Shown here: one piece after another, positions 1 through 11,685 of the stretch | How the letters are laid out: each line of letters starts with the position of its first letter | How positions within the stretch are numbered: position 1 is the stretch's first letter | Source of the DNA: Seiridium cupressi | Taxonomy: Eukaryota; Ascomycota; Sordariomycetes; Amphisphaeriales; Sporocadaceae | Length of the DNA: 64,000 nt | Direction: 5' to 3' | NCBI GenBank assembly: GCA_036674765.1 | Contig: JARVKI010000016.1 | Location: forward strand, 248,001 to 312,000 | The notes under the pieces: generated by a model | What the model saw: only the letters and a program-made list of their open reading frames with translations | What the model was told of the DNA's origin: nothing | The model's database searches: none | Program-made: the position numbers and the translations under genes

Positions 1-2688
1 AGAGCTAGGTCATCTCAGATTGTACCTGACGCAATGTATAGATGATTTAGTCGACACTGTAGAGGGCATCGCTGCTCGAAAGCAGATCTAACGGCCAGTG
101 AGCGCTAGAACGCCTGACAGAAGGCCTGAGAAACCGCCCAAAAATGACTTGTCCCGAAGTATCTTCCAGTCATGGCGGAAGACTCGGCACTGTGCCAAGT
201 ATTCACCGTAGATCATGACATCACTTGAGCTGTGGAGCAGGGTTGATGAGCGGGGTGTCTCTCGGTGTGTCAAGTGGTGATAATCCCTGGAGACGACATT
301 TCGATTCCACCATTCGCAAGGCGTGAGACATTTTACACACTTTTTCGTCGATTCCACAGCTACTCAACCAGGATGTGTTGGGTGCGACGCAGAGAATTGC
401 TAGTCTTCCTCGTGGCTCTTGTGCGCGCAAATGTGTATGTACCTGCACGGGTGCAAGAGCATTGCTTGCAAGAAGGAAATTTCGACCCCCAAGGAAATCC
501 AGGGTCCACCCCAGCGCGGATAAAGAATTTCTGAAAATGGAAAGGTACAGTAGCATTCAAGCCTCATGGGTTGTGGTTGCAGAGCTTATGTGTGGGAACA
601 ACAAGGATGTTTCGTGGTGACTGGATGGGGCATAGCGACTCGACTGACCAACACGGCTTTGTGATCCATCAATCCGACATGTGTTGACTCAATTTTCCTC
701 TCAGAGAAATCAAAGTTAGACATCGGAATAGTGTCGTGCCTTGAACATTTGTGACCTTGGCCTTGTCATTATCGCACGAGCAGTTGCCTGTCTGCCTTGC
801 GAAGAGGTTGGTATATGCGTACAGTGACGAGTAGTTTTGTCGTGAGCGTGGATGGATGCTGGGCGGCTGTCAATCAATTTCCCGAATTAAGGAGGTGAAG
901 CAGTCGTGGCGCCCCTCGAAAACCGGCGCCGGCGAGCCGCCGGTTGTCTGATGCGTTCGGGAAACGAGGGACCCCTTCTCTTTCAAAAGAAAGGAGCTGC
1001 CGCCGCAAACGGATGAGCTGCCATTCGCCGTATTGGCGGTCAGGATCCATCCCAGGTCCCCATGCCCCGTTCCCACAAATGTCGATGAATTCCCCCATAC
1101 GCAGGCCGGCGAGCAATTGAAGTCCCAGCTACCTGTCGCGGAGGCCAGGGGCAATGCCAATCATGAATCGTCCAGTGGCGTCACAGGCGCCGATCGCTGG
1201 CTGCTTGGTGGCATGTACATGTCCGGCGGTGCGAGCACTGTATGGCGGTACTTGATCTGAAGCCAGCAGAGCGGGGCCCAGGGAACCATTCCCAATGCAG
1301 GGAGCTTTCAGCTGATTGTGCTGCAGGGTCTTCCACGTTTCAGGGCTCTCCATACTCGGTACACCCAACAAGAGATGACCGTTATTCCCCATCAATGGGC
1401 CATTGGAGCCACATGCATAGCAGGCAGAGAATAAGGCTGGGGTTTACAGCCGATAGTGCCATGGTCCGGCTGTGCGCCTAACGAGGACCCTTCCTCGACA
1501 CGTACGTACTACGTGGAATTGAGCAGCGGGCGCAGCCACGGCAGGCTGCGAAGCTTTTTGTTGTGCCACGGCCAGTGGGCTGGCGGATGGGGGTCATGCG
1601 CGATGCGAAAGAAGGAAAAAAGAAGAGGTCAAAGGCGGCTAAAGCATCGTCACTTGACAGGGTGCCAGTTTGCCTGTGCCCTGGGCCGGGGGGTTTGAGT
1701 GGCTCGGGCTCTTCCCTCCAGAGGCAGCGCCTTTGACGCTTTCCGCCCAGCGCCGATCCACGCCGACCCACGAGTCCCAAAGCAGAACACACACCCCAAC
1801 CTCATTTCCCTGCCAGCTGCGTACCCAGGTACCGCTGGCGCGAGTCGGTACTGTGACAGGCCCAAACAATGCCAGCCCCCAGTCGCTGTCGGCCCTGAAT
1901 GACGATCGCTACGACACCTCTGGCAAAAGCTCCGCCGGCCCCAAAATTGCTCGACAATCTCTCACGAGAGCCACACAGTCTTGCTGGTCCGTGACTACCC
2001 TCGACCCGCGAACCCATCGTCTGCTTGCCTCTGCCCGTCTTGGCTTTCCCTTTTTATGACGGGAAGGGCGCCCCCAGGCAACCATTCTTCCTCCAGCACC
2101 ACGCACTTCGACTGCATATCGTCACTTCCACGCCCACGTCCATCCCACGCGAGCAACAGGAACGAACATCGTCAAACGCAGCGGTTGCAGATGCCCTCAC
2201 GCTCAAGATAGCGCCTGACGAGTGCAAGCCAAGGCAGCTCAACCCACATCCCGCCTTCCTACTGCCCAGTCTGCACCCAGCTGCGCCGCATCTTGCATCT
2301 CCCTAGCGTGTGCATATGGTCCCCGACCCTCACCTTGGCCCATTACACATTCGCTGCGACCACCAGACTAATTCGATTCTATTCTCTCGTTGCCCGTTAA
2401 CACCGTTGCCACCTCGGTCAACTTAATTCGTATTCACCATAGCGCCAGTCGTTCGGTTCCGCAATCACCAGAACCATAACTTGCGCTTGGCTGCGTCATA
2501 CTCGTTAAACCACAACCATACTAATACCGAACTTTGGAATACCCTTTGCGGCTCTCCACTACCCACCGACATAAGCCCTAATATATATATTCGGCCTCCG
2601 TCCTTGTTGCACGAAGCATTTCAAGGCAGGACATTGGAGAAGCACACCACGGCTATAATCTCGCTCAGCAGCACTTGAACAAGACGCA
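1..2688. other. Intergenic region and long 5' leader of the SCOC-like gene
   Basis: No reading frame here looks like a real gene: all are short, overlap on both strands and match no family I know. The last kilobase, from about 1670, is C/T-rich on the + strand, as is common for promoters and leaders of filamentous fungi. An alternating TA run (about 2580-2590) lies roughly 100 nt before the ATG at 2689 and could act as a TATA-like element. The division between promoter and transcribed leader cannot be placed from sequence. Confidence 0.5.
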
Positions 2689-3195
2689 ATGGAGGAGGGA
2701 GCGATGCCGCCGAGACCAGAGAGATCCGACTCCTCTTCTGGGTCGTCGATTGAGGGACACGAAATTCACATGCCAATACCGACCAGACCGCCGTTGACCA
2801 GCCGCAAAAGCAGTGGTACTCTCATTGTTCCTCGAGATTCATGCGAGGTCGGCCCCGTTCCAATGCAACTCGAGCCCGGCGATGTCAGAGCCATGAGCCC
2901 GAGAAGAACAAGCGAGGACCTTGAGAATATGGGACGTGCAGCCAGAGAGGAGCTCCATCGGTAAGCATGCACCCTGCGCGACACGCGCCCTCGGCTTGTC
3001 TGAACAGTACTAACATGATGTGCCAGACATGCCAAAGCACTGCAGGACTCGTTGCTTATGATATTCAGTCGCATCGAAGCCGTCAAGGAAGAACACGACA
3101 AGCTCGACAACAACAACAAATTCCTTCAGAAGTACATTGGCGACTTGATGAGCACGTCAAAGATCACCGCCACAGGCTCCCGAGGCAGGAAATAA
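2689..3195 (+). CDS. Short coiled-coil protein (SCOC/Slo1-like, PF10224 family)
   Basis: Two exons, 2689-2960 and 3027-3195, encode 146 residues. The intron has a GTAAGC donor, a TACTAAC branch sequence near 3009 and a CAG acceptor. Residues 1-85 are Ser/Pro-rich, low in complexity and probably disordered. Residues about 91-138 form a heptad-patterned helix containing RIEAVKEEHDKL and KFLQKYIGDLMSTSKI. This closely resembles the conserved block of metazoan SCOC and yeast Slo1, small coiled-coil partners of Arl-type GTPases at the Golgi. By family, the role is a Golgi/Arl adaptor; this is inferred and nothing else here confirms it. Length fits the fungal family, which carries a disordered N-terminal extension. 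The first ATG after the C/T-rich leader was chosen; a second in-frame Met (residue 5) is possible. Confidence 0.85.
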
Positions 3196-6093
3196 AACCC
3201 AACTACTGCCTAGTCAAGGGAGGTGCCGCACCCTGAAGCGACGCATGGGCAGATCGCTGTCCAAGTCACATCCTAGGTTATATTGGCTATACCGCGTATA
3301 TCCAGCGGCTTTAGCACTGGCCACGAGTCAAGACTAAAAGACTTGTGGACCATATCTATGTTCACTTCGTTATTCGCACGTCATGTTTGGTCCTCATCTG
3401 CTCCGCGCAAGGACAGGACTCGGACGGCGTGTAATTGGCGGTCAAAGCACACGAAATACGATCAGCTTCAACTGTGATATTATACAATCATCGCATGGCG
3501 TACGATATGAGGCATGGTCTGGAGGGGTCCTGAAAAAAAAGAGAAAGAGGGTTTCGAGATACCCCGATGCCGTTTATGACTTCCACACAAGCATTAGGAT
3601 CACCATGGTTCACGGACCATCGGACATTTGAGGCCTGGCATGGTCTCCCGGCGTTTCTGGAATTGGCTGCTTTTAAATCGATTGTCATCGATTTGGGAAA
3701 CTTGGAACTAGCAGTAAGAGGTTTGCTTGTGATTCATCATGCACGTCTAGAACGTGTGCTCAAGAGAAGGAAGGACCAGTATCCACCAACTCAATTCATG
3801 TATTTAGGCGTTTTGATTCTTTATATGAATGCATCAGCGACGAAGAGAATTATTCGTCAGCATATTACTCATATTCCCCTTTTCTTGTCCCAAGTGACCA
3901 TTTGTGAGCGTTGCCAATGCTGACTGATCTGCGCGTGGTATGAGGTTATCGGCAGGGGACTTTAGTCTCGGTTGATCATACGTCATGAAAAATCCAGCTG
4001 CATACGGAGGCTTAGTCGACGTGAGGATTTGACGCGTCTCGAGATGTAAATTTTACCTACGTGCAGAAGTTAAAAGGTCTTGCATGACAGCGGGGCACTG
4101 CTTGATGCAGCAATGTTTCGCGGACTGCCATGAAATGTGCTGGGGGTAGCCATTGAACCTAGAAGGCTGGGAGATGCCTGGCTTCGATCCCGAACAATTG
4201 GGCACAACTATTGAAGGGAAACACGCGCTTAGCTCATTACTCTCCACGGAATTCCCGTCAATGATCGCGTCGACCGTTGAGAACGCTACCGAAAGCATCT
4301 TATGTTCGGGATGCCACATGAGAGTGATTCGTTCCCAAAACGCCATCACAACTCAGATACTCCCGGGCTGGGGGTTGTCAAAATGACGATTCAGGGTTGC
4401 TCCCGCCACCTCAGTTATCAACCACCAACGTCGAAAGCCGTCATATCTCAGGCGGACGGGAGAGATCATGCATTACCGGCGGTAGATTGCGTTTCGCCAG
4501 CCGCGTCGTTGGAGAATGCATATTGCAGATACGTGCCGTGGCGGGAAGAACGCGTTTAAGAATCTGTTACTAAATCACATCAACCGAAACGGATGCAGTC
4601 GTGACGTCGTAAGCTCAGCTGCTTTTGATGTAAGACACATATACCTTATTATTATTAACAAATGGGAGTGTTTTGTTATATTACTTCCAGTCAAACTGAG
4701 ATTGGGGCTCAGCCAATAGGATAATAACTGCCTAAGCAGTGTAGTCACCACTTCGGTTTCTCCGAGTCGGATGTTTATGATGATAACCATTATGATTCAA
4801 TGAACCTTCATCAATTTTTTTCATAAAAGAGAGTTTTGTGTTACGGGACTGCCACTGCGGTCTAGATGCTCAACTTGTTGAATTTATCGTACCCATGGAT
4901 TGAAGGCTGTTCCTGTATTCTTTCTGCCGCAAAAGGTTTTACCTATGGTCAGGTTGCATCCTAGAAATTGATTTGCCATTCTCTAAAATTCTAGTGGCGG
5001 CACGGTTGTAGCAGCTGAGCATCACGTTTTACGTACATGTTAATAGTCATGAAATCAAAAACAGCATGAATCATGTGTGAGTATAAACGAGATGATCCCA
5101 TCATAGGACCACAAAACTAAGGAATTATACCAGATAAACGTTTTCTAATCAACTACCAGCACCTAAACTCGCTCAGGCCATGGTCCTCGCACGTGTTGAT
5201 CTGTTTTTCCCATGATGCCTACCAAACTTGAATTAGAGTCTTAGATCCAGGAAGATAGGGACTGGCAGTTTTATGACGTAGTTCGACTTAAGTTTACGTA
5301 TGACTTTCCTTGGTGGTTGAGCATTATCTCCTGTCTGTCACCGCTCGACAGACAAGTCCAGCATCTCGTTGTGAAATACGCCTGAATGGATCTCTGGTAT
5401 CATTTTCAGCCATGTCCAGGGCATTTGATATCAATGGATTATTTTGCACCTGCTCCCCACTTCCGTTTTCCAAAATTGAAGAGATGGGGGGTTGGGACTT
5501 ACATCAGTGATGCATACTCACACGTCCCCACTCTAGTTTTAATGGGAACGAGATTAAGAAATGATGAGAGCCGAATGGTTCATTGACCAGTCCTTTCTCA
5601 CGCCTTGCACACTGGAGTATGACTTCCAGCCTCTTGAGCGAAACTTGTTCTTTTGGAATAGGAGATCGTTGCTGCTCAGCAACAACCATTCATAGGCCCG
5701 ACAAATACTCGACAACCAGCCCGATTACCACTTGGTATAATCATGACCAAAATGACAGTGAACTGGTCGCTTGTGGCCCGCACTGCTGTTGTACGAGGAC
5801 ATCGATGAGCAAAGAGGATGAGGTTGTCTTTAAATGGTGTGAACTTCTACAGGCTGCACAAAAAGTAGTGGAGGGGATTACCCCTCCCCATGATCGCTCG
5901 GGGCAGCTCATAGTATTTGTCGTGTTAATGGGACGGATTGGAGCATACGGTGCTAAAAGGCAGCGGGCCGAGATCAGGGCTTCACGCCGAACTTGTGACT
6001 TTCCCTAAATTTTGAGCAGGAGTGAAGTAAATATCCGTACGAATAATACAAACAAGATAACTCCTCGTGCTAGACAGCTTTCTCAATACAAAT
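3196..6093. other. Gene-free interval, partly AT-rich
   Basis: No convincing gene. The longest open frames (3567-3923 and 5583-6008 on +, 4053-4349 on -) show no family resemblance. The stretch from about 4620 to 5160 is clearly AT-richer than its surroundings. It may be decayed sequence, but no repeat partner is visible in the window. The last bases before 6093 would include the P450 gene's 3' UTR. Confidence 0.5.
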
Positions 6094-7828
6094 TCATTGC
6101 TTCTTCGCTTTCCAGAAAGCAACATTAACACCATCGCCCGGCTGAAGCACAATTTCAGCCTTCAACTTGGGCTTTCCGCCATCAACCTCCTGCATGAAGT
6201 TCTCCACCCTTTCGAACTTCTGGAACAGCCTCGTAAGCACGTAGCCCATCTCGGTGAGCGCAAACTGCTGTCCGATGCAGATGCGCGGACCGCCATTGAA
6301 GGGCACGTACTGCCACGGTTTCGGCTGCCAGTTGTACCAACGCTCTGGGCTGAACTCTAACACGGGCTTGAACTTCTCGCTCGCGGAAGGGTAGAGTGAC
6401 TCGTCGCGCTGCATGACGATTGTGCTATAGGCGATGGGCGTGTCCTTCAGGACGGGAATGGGCTGAGTGCCGTCCGGGCCACCGCCGCGGGGAAGAGTAC
6501 AATCCTTCAGGGCAAGACGCACATTGAATGGCACGACTGGGTAAAGACGGAGGGTTTCGTTCATGACATTCTGTAGGTATTTCATGTTCTTGAGGTCGTG
6601 GTAGGTGGGCGTACGTTCAAGTCCGACTTGGTTGATAATCTCATCGCGAAGCCTGCGGACACATTCCGGGTGGCGTGAAAGCTCATAGATGGTCCATGAC
6701 AGGGTTGCGGCCGTCGTATCGCGTCCAGCGAGTAGGACAGCGACTAGCTGGTCGCGAATGACCTTTCGGTCTCGGGTAAACAAAGCAAGCTCGTGTAAGA
6801 AAGTGTACCCTTCGTCTGACTTGGTCTTACTGGCAAGTTCCTCCGTACTGAGCTGTAGGGCACGGTCTATGTAGGTCTCGCATAGCTCGTTGATGACCTT
6901 GAGGCCAGCGCGGAATGACTTCACAGGTACAAATCCCTTGAGCGTGCCAGCACGAGCCTTGATATTTTGAACTCTCTGTACCTCGTTGAATGCATCAGCA
7001 AACTCCTGACGTGGCGTCCTGGCAGAAGCATTAGCATTTTCCAGTTCAAGTGAACAACAATTAGACAAGGTTTCTTACGTGAGAGACTGAACGTCTAGGC
7101 CCAGTAGAAAGTCTGTCGCAACGTCTAGAGTATATCTGAAAAACAAGTCGCTGATCTCCACTATCTTTCCGTTTCCAGCCTCGATGTCAACATATTGGTC
7201 TGCGCCATTGAGTGCCTCTCCGTTGGCCATAGCCTTGAAAAAGGTGCCGAGATGAGACTCGAAGCAATCCAGGTCACTAATTCGCTCCTTCACAAACTGA
7301 GGACGGATGAGCTGTCTGCTGGCGTGCCATTTATCTCCGTCAGTCGTGAAGATACTGTCGCCCAAGAATTCCGACCAGTCGCGATGGAAGGGCTCACCCT
7401 TGCCGTAATCGGTAAATTGAGCAGCCAATATAGCTTTGATATTTTCAGGATCTGAGGTGAACACTAGGCGTCTCCCAACAACAGTGGCTTCAGCGGTAGT
7501 ACCCGGGAGATCTTTCATCAAGCTGTACCATGAATCGAGGTTCTTGTGGTTGATGGTCGCATCGACTTGTCTCATGACGATATCGAGAGCTGTCACGACG
7601 ATGAGAAACAAAAGACCGGACACCACAGGAATTGAACTTACCCCATGGCCATTTAGATGTGATCTTGGGAGCTGGAGCTCCAGGCAGACGGCTTAACCGC
7701 TTCCTCTGATCGACATTGCTAATGATTCTGTAGATGATCCAGCTTACGCTGATAAACACCAAGATCCCGCTAGTGGAGGTGTGCTCGAATAGTATTTCAA
7801 TGAGACCCATAGTGAGGTGAATATCCAC
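6094..7828 (-). CDS. Cytochrome P450 (CYP52/alkane-hydroxylase-like)
   Basis: Three exons (7828-7642, 7589-7079, 7018-6094) give 540 residues. Both introns (52 and 60 nt) have GTAAG donors and CAG acceptors. An N-terminal membrane helix (about residues 15-36) precedes a proline-rich hinge (LPGAPAP), as in microsomal P450s. The oxygen-binding helix reads AGRDTTA (330-336), the ExxR motif is ETLR (387-390), and the heme loop is FNGGPRICIG with Cys480 as the axial ligand. The KWHASRQLIRPQF segment is typical of the CYP52 clan, whose members omega-hydroxylate alkanes and fatty acids at the ER with a reductase partner. Substrate here is inferred from that resemblance only; CYP584- or CYP539-type enzymes are alternatives. 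All catalytic motifs are intact. No neighbouring gene suggests a pathway. Confidence 0.9.
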
Positions 7829-9795
7829 TTTCTTCCAAATCCGACTCGGTTATGAGTTGGAAGTTCTGTGAATTCATGTAATGAGGTCTATCGTGGCTAT
7901 CTTGACTGCTCACAAATCGATGGGTACTGGGACTTATAAAGTCTGGAGGATACACCCCTGTTGGCGCAAGCAGCTTGATGTTACACGATCCTACCTCGGT
8001 CCAGTGAATGCCAGTCGACTGTTTTAGCAGTGACCACGAGGATGGTTCAAGTACGACGAGATTAACGGCTACTGGTACCGAATCGTGTGTGGGCCAATGG
8101 TTTTCGATGCGCGGAGGCCGAATATACTTCGGATACCGGGCCTCATATGCAGACTAAGATGGAAGAGAAGAAGTTGGGGCGACATGGTTTCTAGGGATGT
8201 GCCTGGCTTGTATATGTCCATAATGTGATTGGGACGACAACGTGCTTTCCGCAGATCAATGCAGGACAAATGTCCTTTTTTCTTCTTCCTGCACTGCACC
8301 CTAACCGAGTGCTGATTCGGCAAGTTCGTGGGCCAACGAGCCGGTTGTCAGGGTTGTCTGCTGCTTCATTCCGGCGATGCTCCTCAGCCTAGACAGCGAA
8401 CCGACCCCGTCAAGTGGAGCACAACAGGGCAAAGGAGGGGTGTCAGATGCACCGAAATGGTTGTCACTACGCCCGTATTGGAGATGTTGAGCAGCTTCGA
8501 CTGCAGAGCACTCGAAAAAGAGCTTCATAGTGACGACAAGATTGGAGGGCAGGTGACTAGGCAGAGCTATACCGAGGTGTATTTGGACACATTAGGGGGT
8601 TGGCGCCAATAGGGAGGGACTCGTACTAGCGTCAGAATGGCAGTCTTCGATGTTTGATGCTCGTTGATCCATCGCTTCCGGTAGCCGCCACACATTTCTA
8701 CATTACAAGCTGTTGTACAACGGGACCCTAATCACGTTCGACTTTCCTGTGTATAGTTCTTGCGATTGGTATTTGGCTACACCCAATCTGAGCGTTCTCT
8801 ACACCACTCAGTGAAAGCTTTCCAATGGACACCGGGTGGCTGTATGCGAGATCTTGCTGCTAGGTATTTGAAATGGGGCACAAGACGGGACGCCGATCCG
8901 CATTCCCAATTCGGCTAGTAAGACGTTGGGACGCGCAGTAGTCACCAAATTAACAGTCTGCTAGCTAGGACTAACTTCTGAGTATGTAAAACATCATCTC
9001 GATGTTGGCTTTTCAAATGGACGGGGCCAAGCGACGTTTTGATAGTTGTCCAACAGCGCCCTTAGCCTTCCATAATCATTACCGAGGCTGGCTACTCATG
9101 AACATCCAATCCCAGTTGCTATAGGACGCCGGTATCTGATCTCGAATTTCACGTGAATACCCCTCACGCTCGATTGGGAGCCGAGTTTCTCTACTCTGCA
9201 GTACCCTTGCAGACCCAAGGGCACCACCCACGGCTACTAAACTCATCCTGGCACCCATGTCGGACGCAGGCGCCAATGAGGTTCGTCATTTGGTAGCCAA
9301 TGGTGTGCGTTAGAGAGCTTAGCTTGGACACAAATAGGTGGCTACTCAAGCTGTAGGCTTGATATATCGTATATAACCTCCTATATAGGAAGTTGCTCTC
9401 ACTTATACATAGCAATAGCCACAGTCAAACAACTAGGCACACGGATCAGTATTTTCGGGATGATGCGTGATGGGGGGCAATATATGGGTGGAAACACGTA
9501 TATTGGTGATCCTGAAGGATGGATGGATGGGGAGCTCCAGCTGGAGGAGCTGGAGCTGGAGGTGAACCTATCTACTGCTGGATGACCCACACTGGCAGAA
9601 CACTGCCCGGCGGTGTGGGGATATCCATCATTGCGCTTGCAAGACAAGAACGTGGGCTGATTCATTGAAATTATTTACAATAAATCCCTACTGAGTTGTT
9701 CGCCGACCTGAACATTAGAGATTATGTTTTGGGTGCGACCAAATCTACTCGGCGTACCGATGACATATCTCAAGACGTATGTTCTCTTATATGTT
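7829..9795. other. Intergenic region between P450 promoter and hexosaminidase 3' end
   Basis: No gene recognised. The part next to 7829 must hold the P450 promoter. A purine-rich GATGGATGGATGG stretch and a GGAGCT/CTGGAG repeat with a 12-bp palindrome (9535-9546) lie at about 9516-9571. Antisense frames at 9079-9276 and 9399-9665 have no family likeness. Confidence 0.45.
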
Positions 9796-11685
9796 CTACT
9801 GTGGCATATCGCAGGTACTCCCATTGCCGCCTTGCGTGCAGAACACCATCTGTACCGGCGATGCGCCAACACCCCTCGCTACCATACGCTCTCTCAGATC
9901 TGCCAATCTCGGTGCCGCCTCGATAGCACTCCGATTCGTGCCGCTGGCGTCCAACCGCCCGCTCCAGAGCACCTCGCCCATAGCGCTGGCACGCGGCCAG
10001 ATCAGGCTGTCGACGTTGGTCCCATCGATGAGCTCGCTCCACACAGCGGCCTCGCCACCCAGCACGAGCTCGGCTTGCTCTGCCGTCAGGTTCTCAACAG
10101 GGTTGTGGCTATAAATTAGCTGCCAGCTCTTCGTAGGACCGCACCAGTCGTTGAAAGGGTAGTAAGTTTGGAAGGGGTCTCCATTCTCAAAATTCAGGAA
10201 TTGCCCACGTCCACAATCGAGATACTGTTTTCCCTGTTAGTACGATTATGCCTGATGGCATTTGCGGCCCAATGTGTCAGTGCTCACCCAGAAATTGTAG
10301 TCGGAATCAATGACCTTGTGACCCCGGCTAGTGAGCCACTGGATCGCATCACCACCGAGCCAGCTTTGCACGACTACATCATCGCCAATGGTAACGTTAT
10401 AGCTCTTCGGGATTTCCTCCCATACTAGTGGAACCAAACCTGCCTTCCTGATCCGGTCGTGGTTCTTGTCTGTAAATTTCTGCAGGAGGGGTATAATTAC
10501 TGTCGAGTCGTTTGTAGCTACAGATGGATCAAGCGAGTACACTTCGAAGTTGACCTCATCACCTCCAGAATGGAAGTAGGCGCTGTAAGGTGAGAGTCTC
10601 GGCAACAAATCATCCATCAGCTTGTCGAGAAAGTCGTCAACCTTGGGTTCGTTGAGTCGGAATTGACCACAAGGAGGTTCGGCGCAATACGTGTTCCAAG
10701 GCGACGCGCCCCAGCCAGTGATGATATCAGGATACGCTTCAGCGACAATTCCAATATGTCCCGGGGTGTCGATCTCAAAGATAACTTCAATTCCTCGCTG
10801 CACTGCATATGTTTGAATATGCGCAATATCGTCCACTGAGTAGACAGCAACCGGTGCATATGCGCCCTTCTCAGTGAGTTCCGGCATGGAAGGGATCTCC
10901 AGTGGCCATGATTGAGAGTCGGTCACGTGAATATGCAGTCTGTTCAGCTTGTTCTGCGACATAGCATCAAGTGTTCTGAGAATGTCCTCGACGGGGAAGA
11001 AATCTCTAGCCACATCGAACAAGATGCCTCTGTGAGGGAACTTGGGTGCATCAACGATACTAACTGGAGCCAAAGTTGTGTAAACTCCGCCGCCCGTGTG
11101 GTTGTAGAAAAGCTGAGTGAAAGTCTCTAGAGCTCGCAGGATGCCTACGGCCGAGGCAGCCTCGATCTTTGCGTGGCCCTCGAGATCCACAGAGAGGGTA
11201 TAGGTCTCATTACTGCTGCCATCTAGAGGTTTCCACGTACTTGCGTCATCCTTTCCGGTCTGAGTGATTTCCAGCTCAGTGATGAGCGTCTTGGCCTTCT
11301 CGGTGCTAGGTTCTGTCTCTTTGACAGCGTTCCGGGCGTACAATTTCCACGGAACAAAACTCTGCTGCAAGATGGTGTTCATAGCCCGACAGACGCCTCC
11401 AAGCACGATATTTTCGCTGGAGAGTTCGGTTTCTTGGGACGAAGAGTCATCGGACCAAGCAAGCTGTTGGTTCACCAAGCCTACATTAGTATGGATCGCA
11501 CCAGATAGACAAGAGGGATGCGACAAAGAAGACCAGCGTACTATTCCTCCATTGTAAGTGACCTGGATGTTATGCTCTATCCACAGAGCTTGGTCGCCCG
11601 TGCTAATGGTTTCGGGAATTGGCCATATGGCAACAGCCGGCGCAACAGCGATGAGGCAGGTCGAGATACAATCGAGGAGCCTCAT
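9796..11685 (-). CDS. Secreted beta-N-acetylhexosaminidase (GH20)
   Basis: Two exons (11685-10288 and 10224-9796) encode 608 residues. The 63-nt intron has a GTGAGC donor, a GTACTAAC branch site and a CAG acceptor. The protein starts with a signal peptide (MRLLDCISTCLIAVAPAVA). A GH20b-like N-terminal domain is followed by the GH20 TIM barrel, with PHRGILFDVARDFFPVEDI, then HIHVTDSQSWPLEIPSMPEL and the catalytic pair in HSGGDEVN (Asp376-Glu377). The second exon carries LDCGRG and the closing GGEAAVWSE segment. It ends in the family-typical ERMVARG...FCT tail. Such enzymes release GlcNAc from chitin oligomers outside the cell, using substrate-assisted catalysis by the Asp-Glu pair. Length matches fungal family members (about 600 residues). 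No missing key residue was seen. Confidence 0.95.

Noticed and set aside
4160..4200. tRNA or SINE-like word (GGCTTCGATCCC)
   Set aside because: No cloverleaf, no A box at the right distance and no second copy in the window.
5583..6008. 141-codon open frame on the plus strand
   Set aside because: No family likeness, low-complexity Ser/Thr composition at the start, and no splice or promoter support.
6094..11685. P450 and hexosaminidase as part of a metabolite gene cluster
   Set aside because: No polyketide synthase, peptide synthetase, terpene synthase or pathway regulator lies nearby, and the gap between them is 2 kb of empty DNA.
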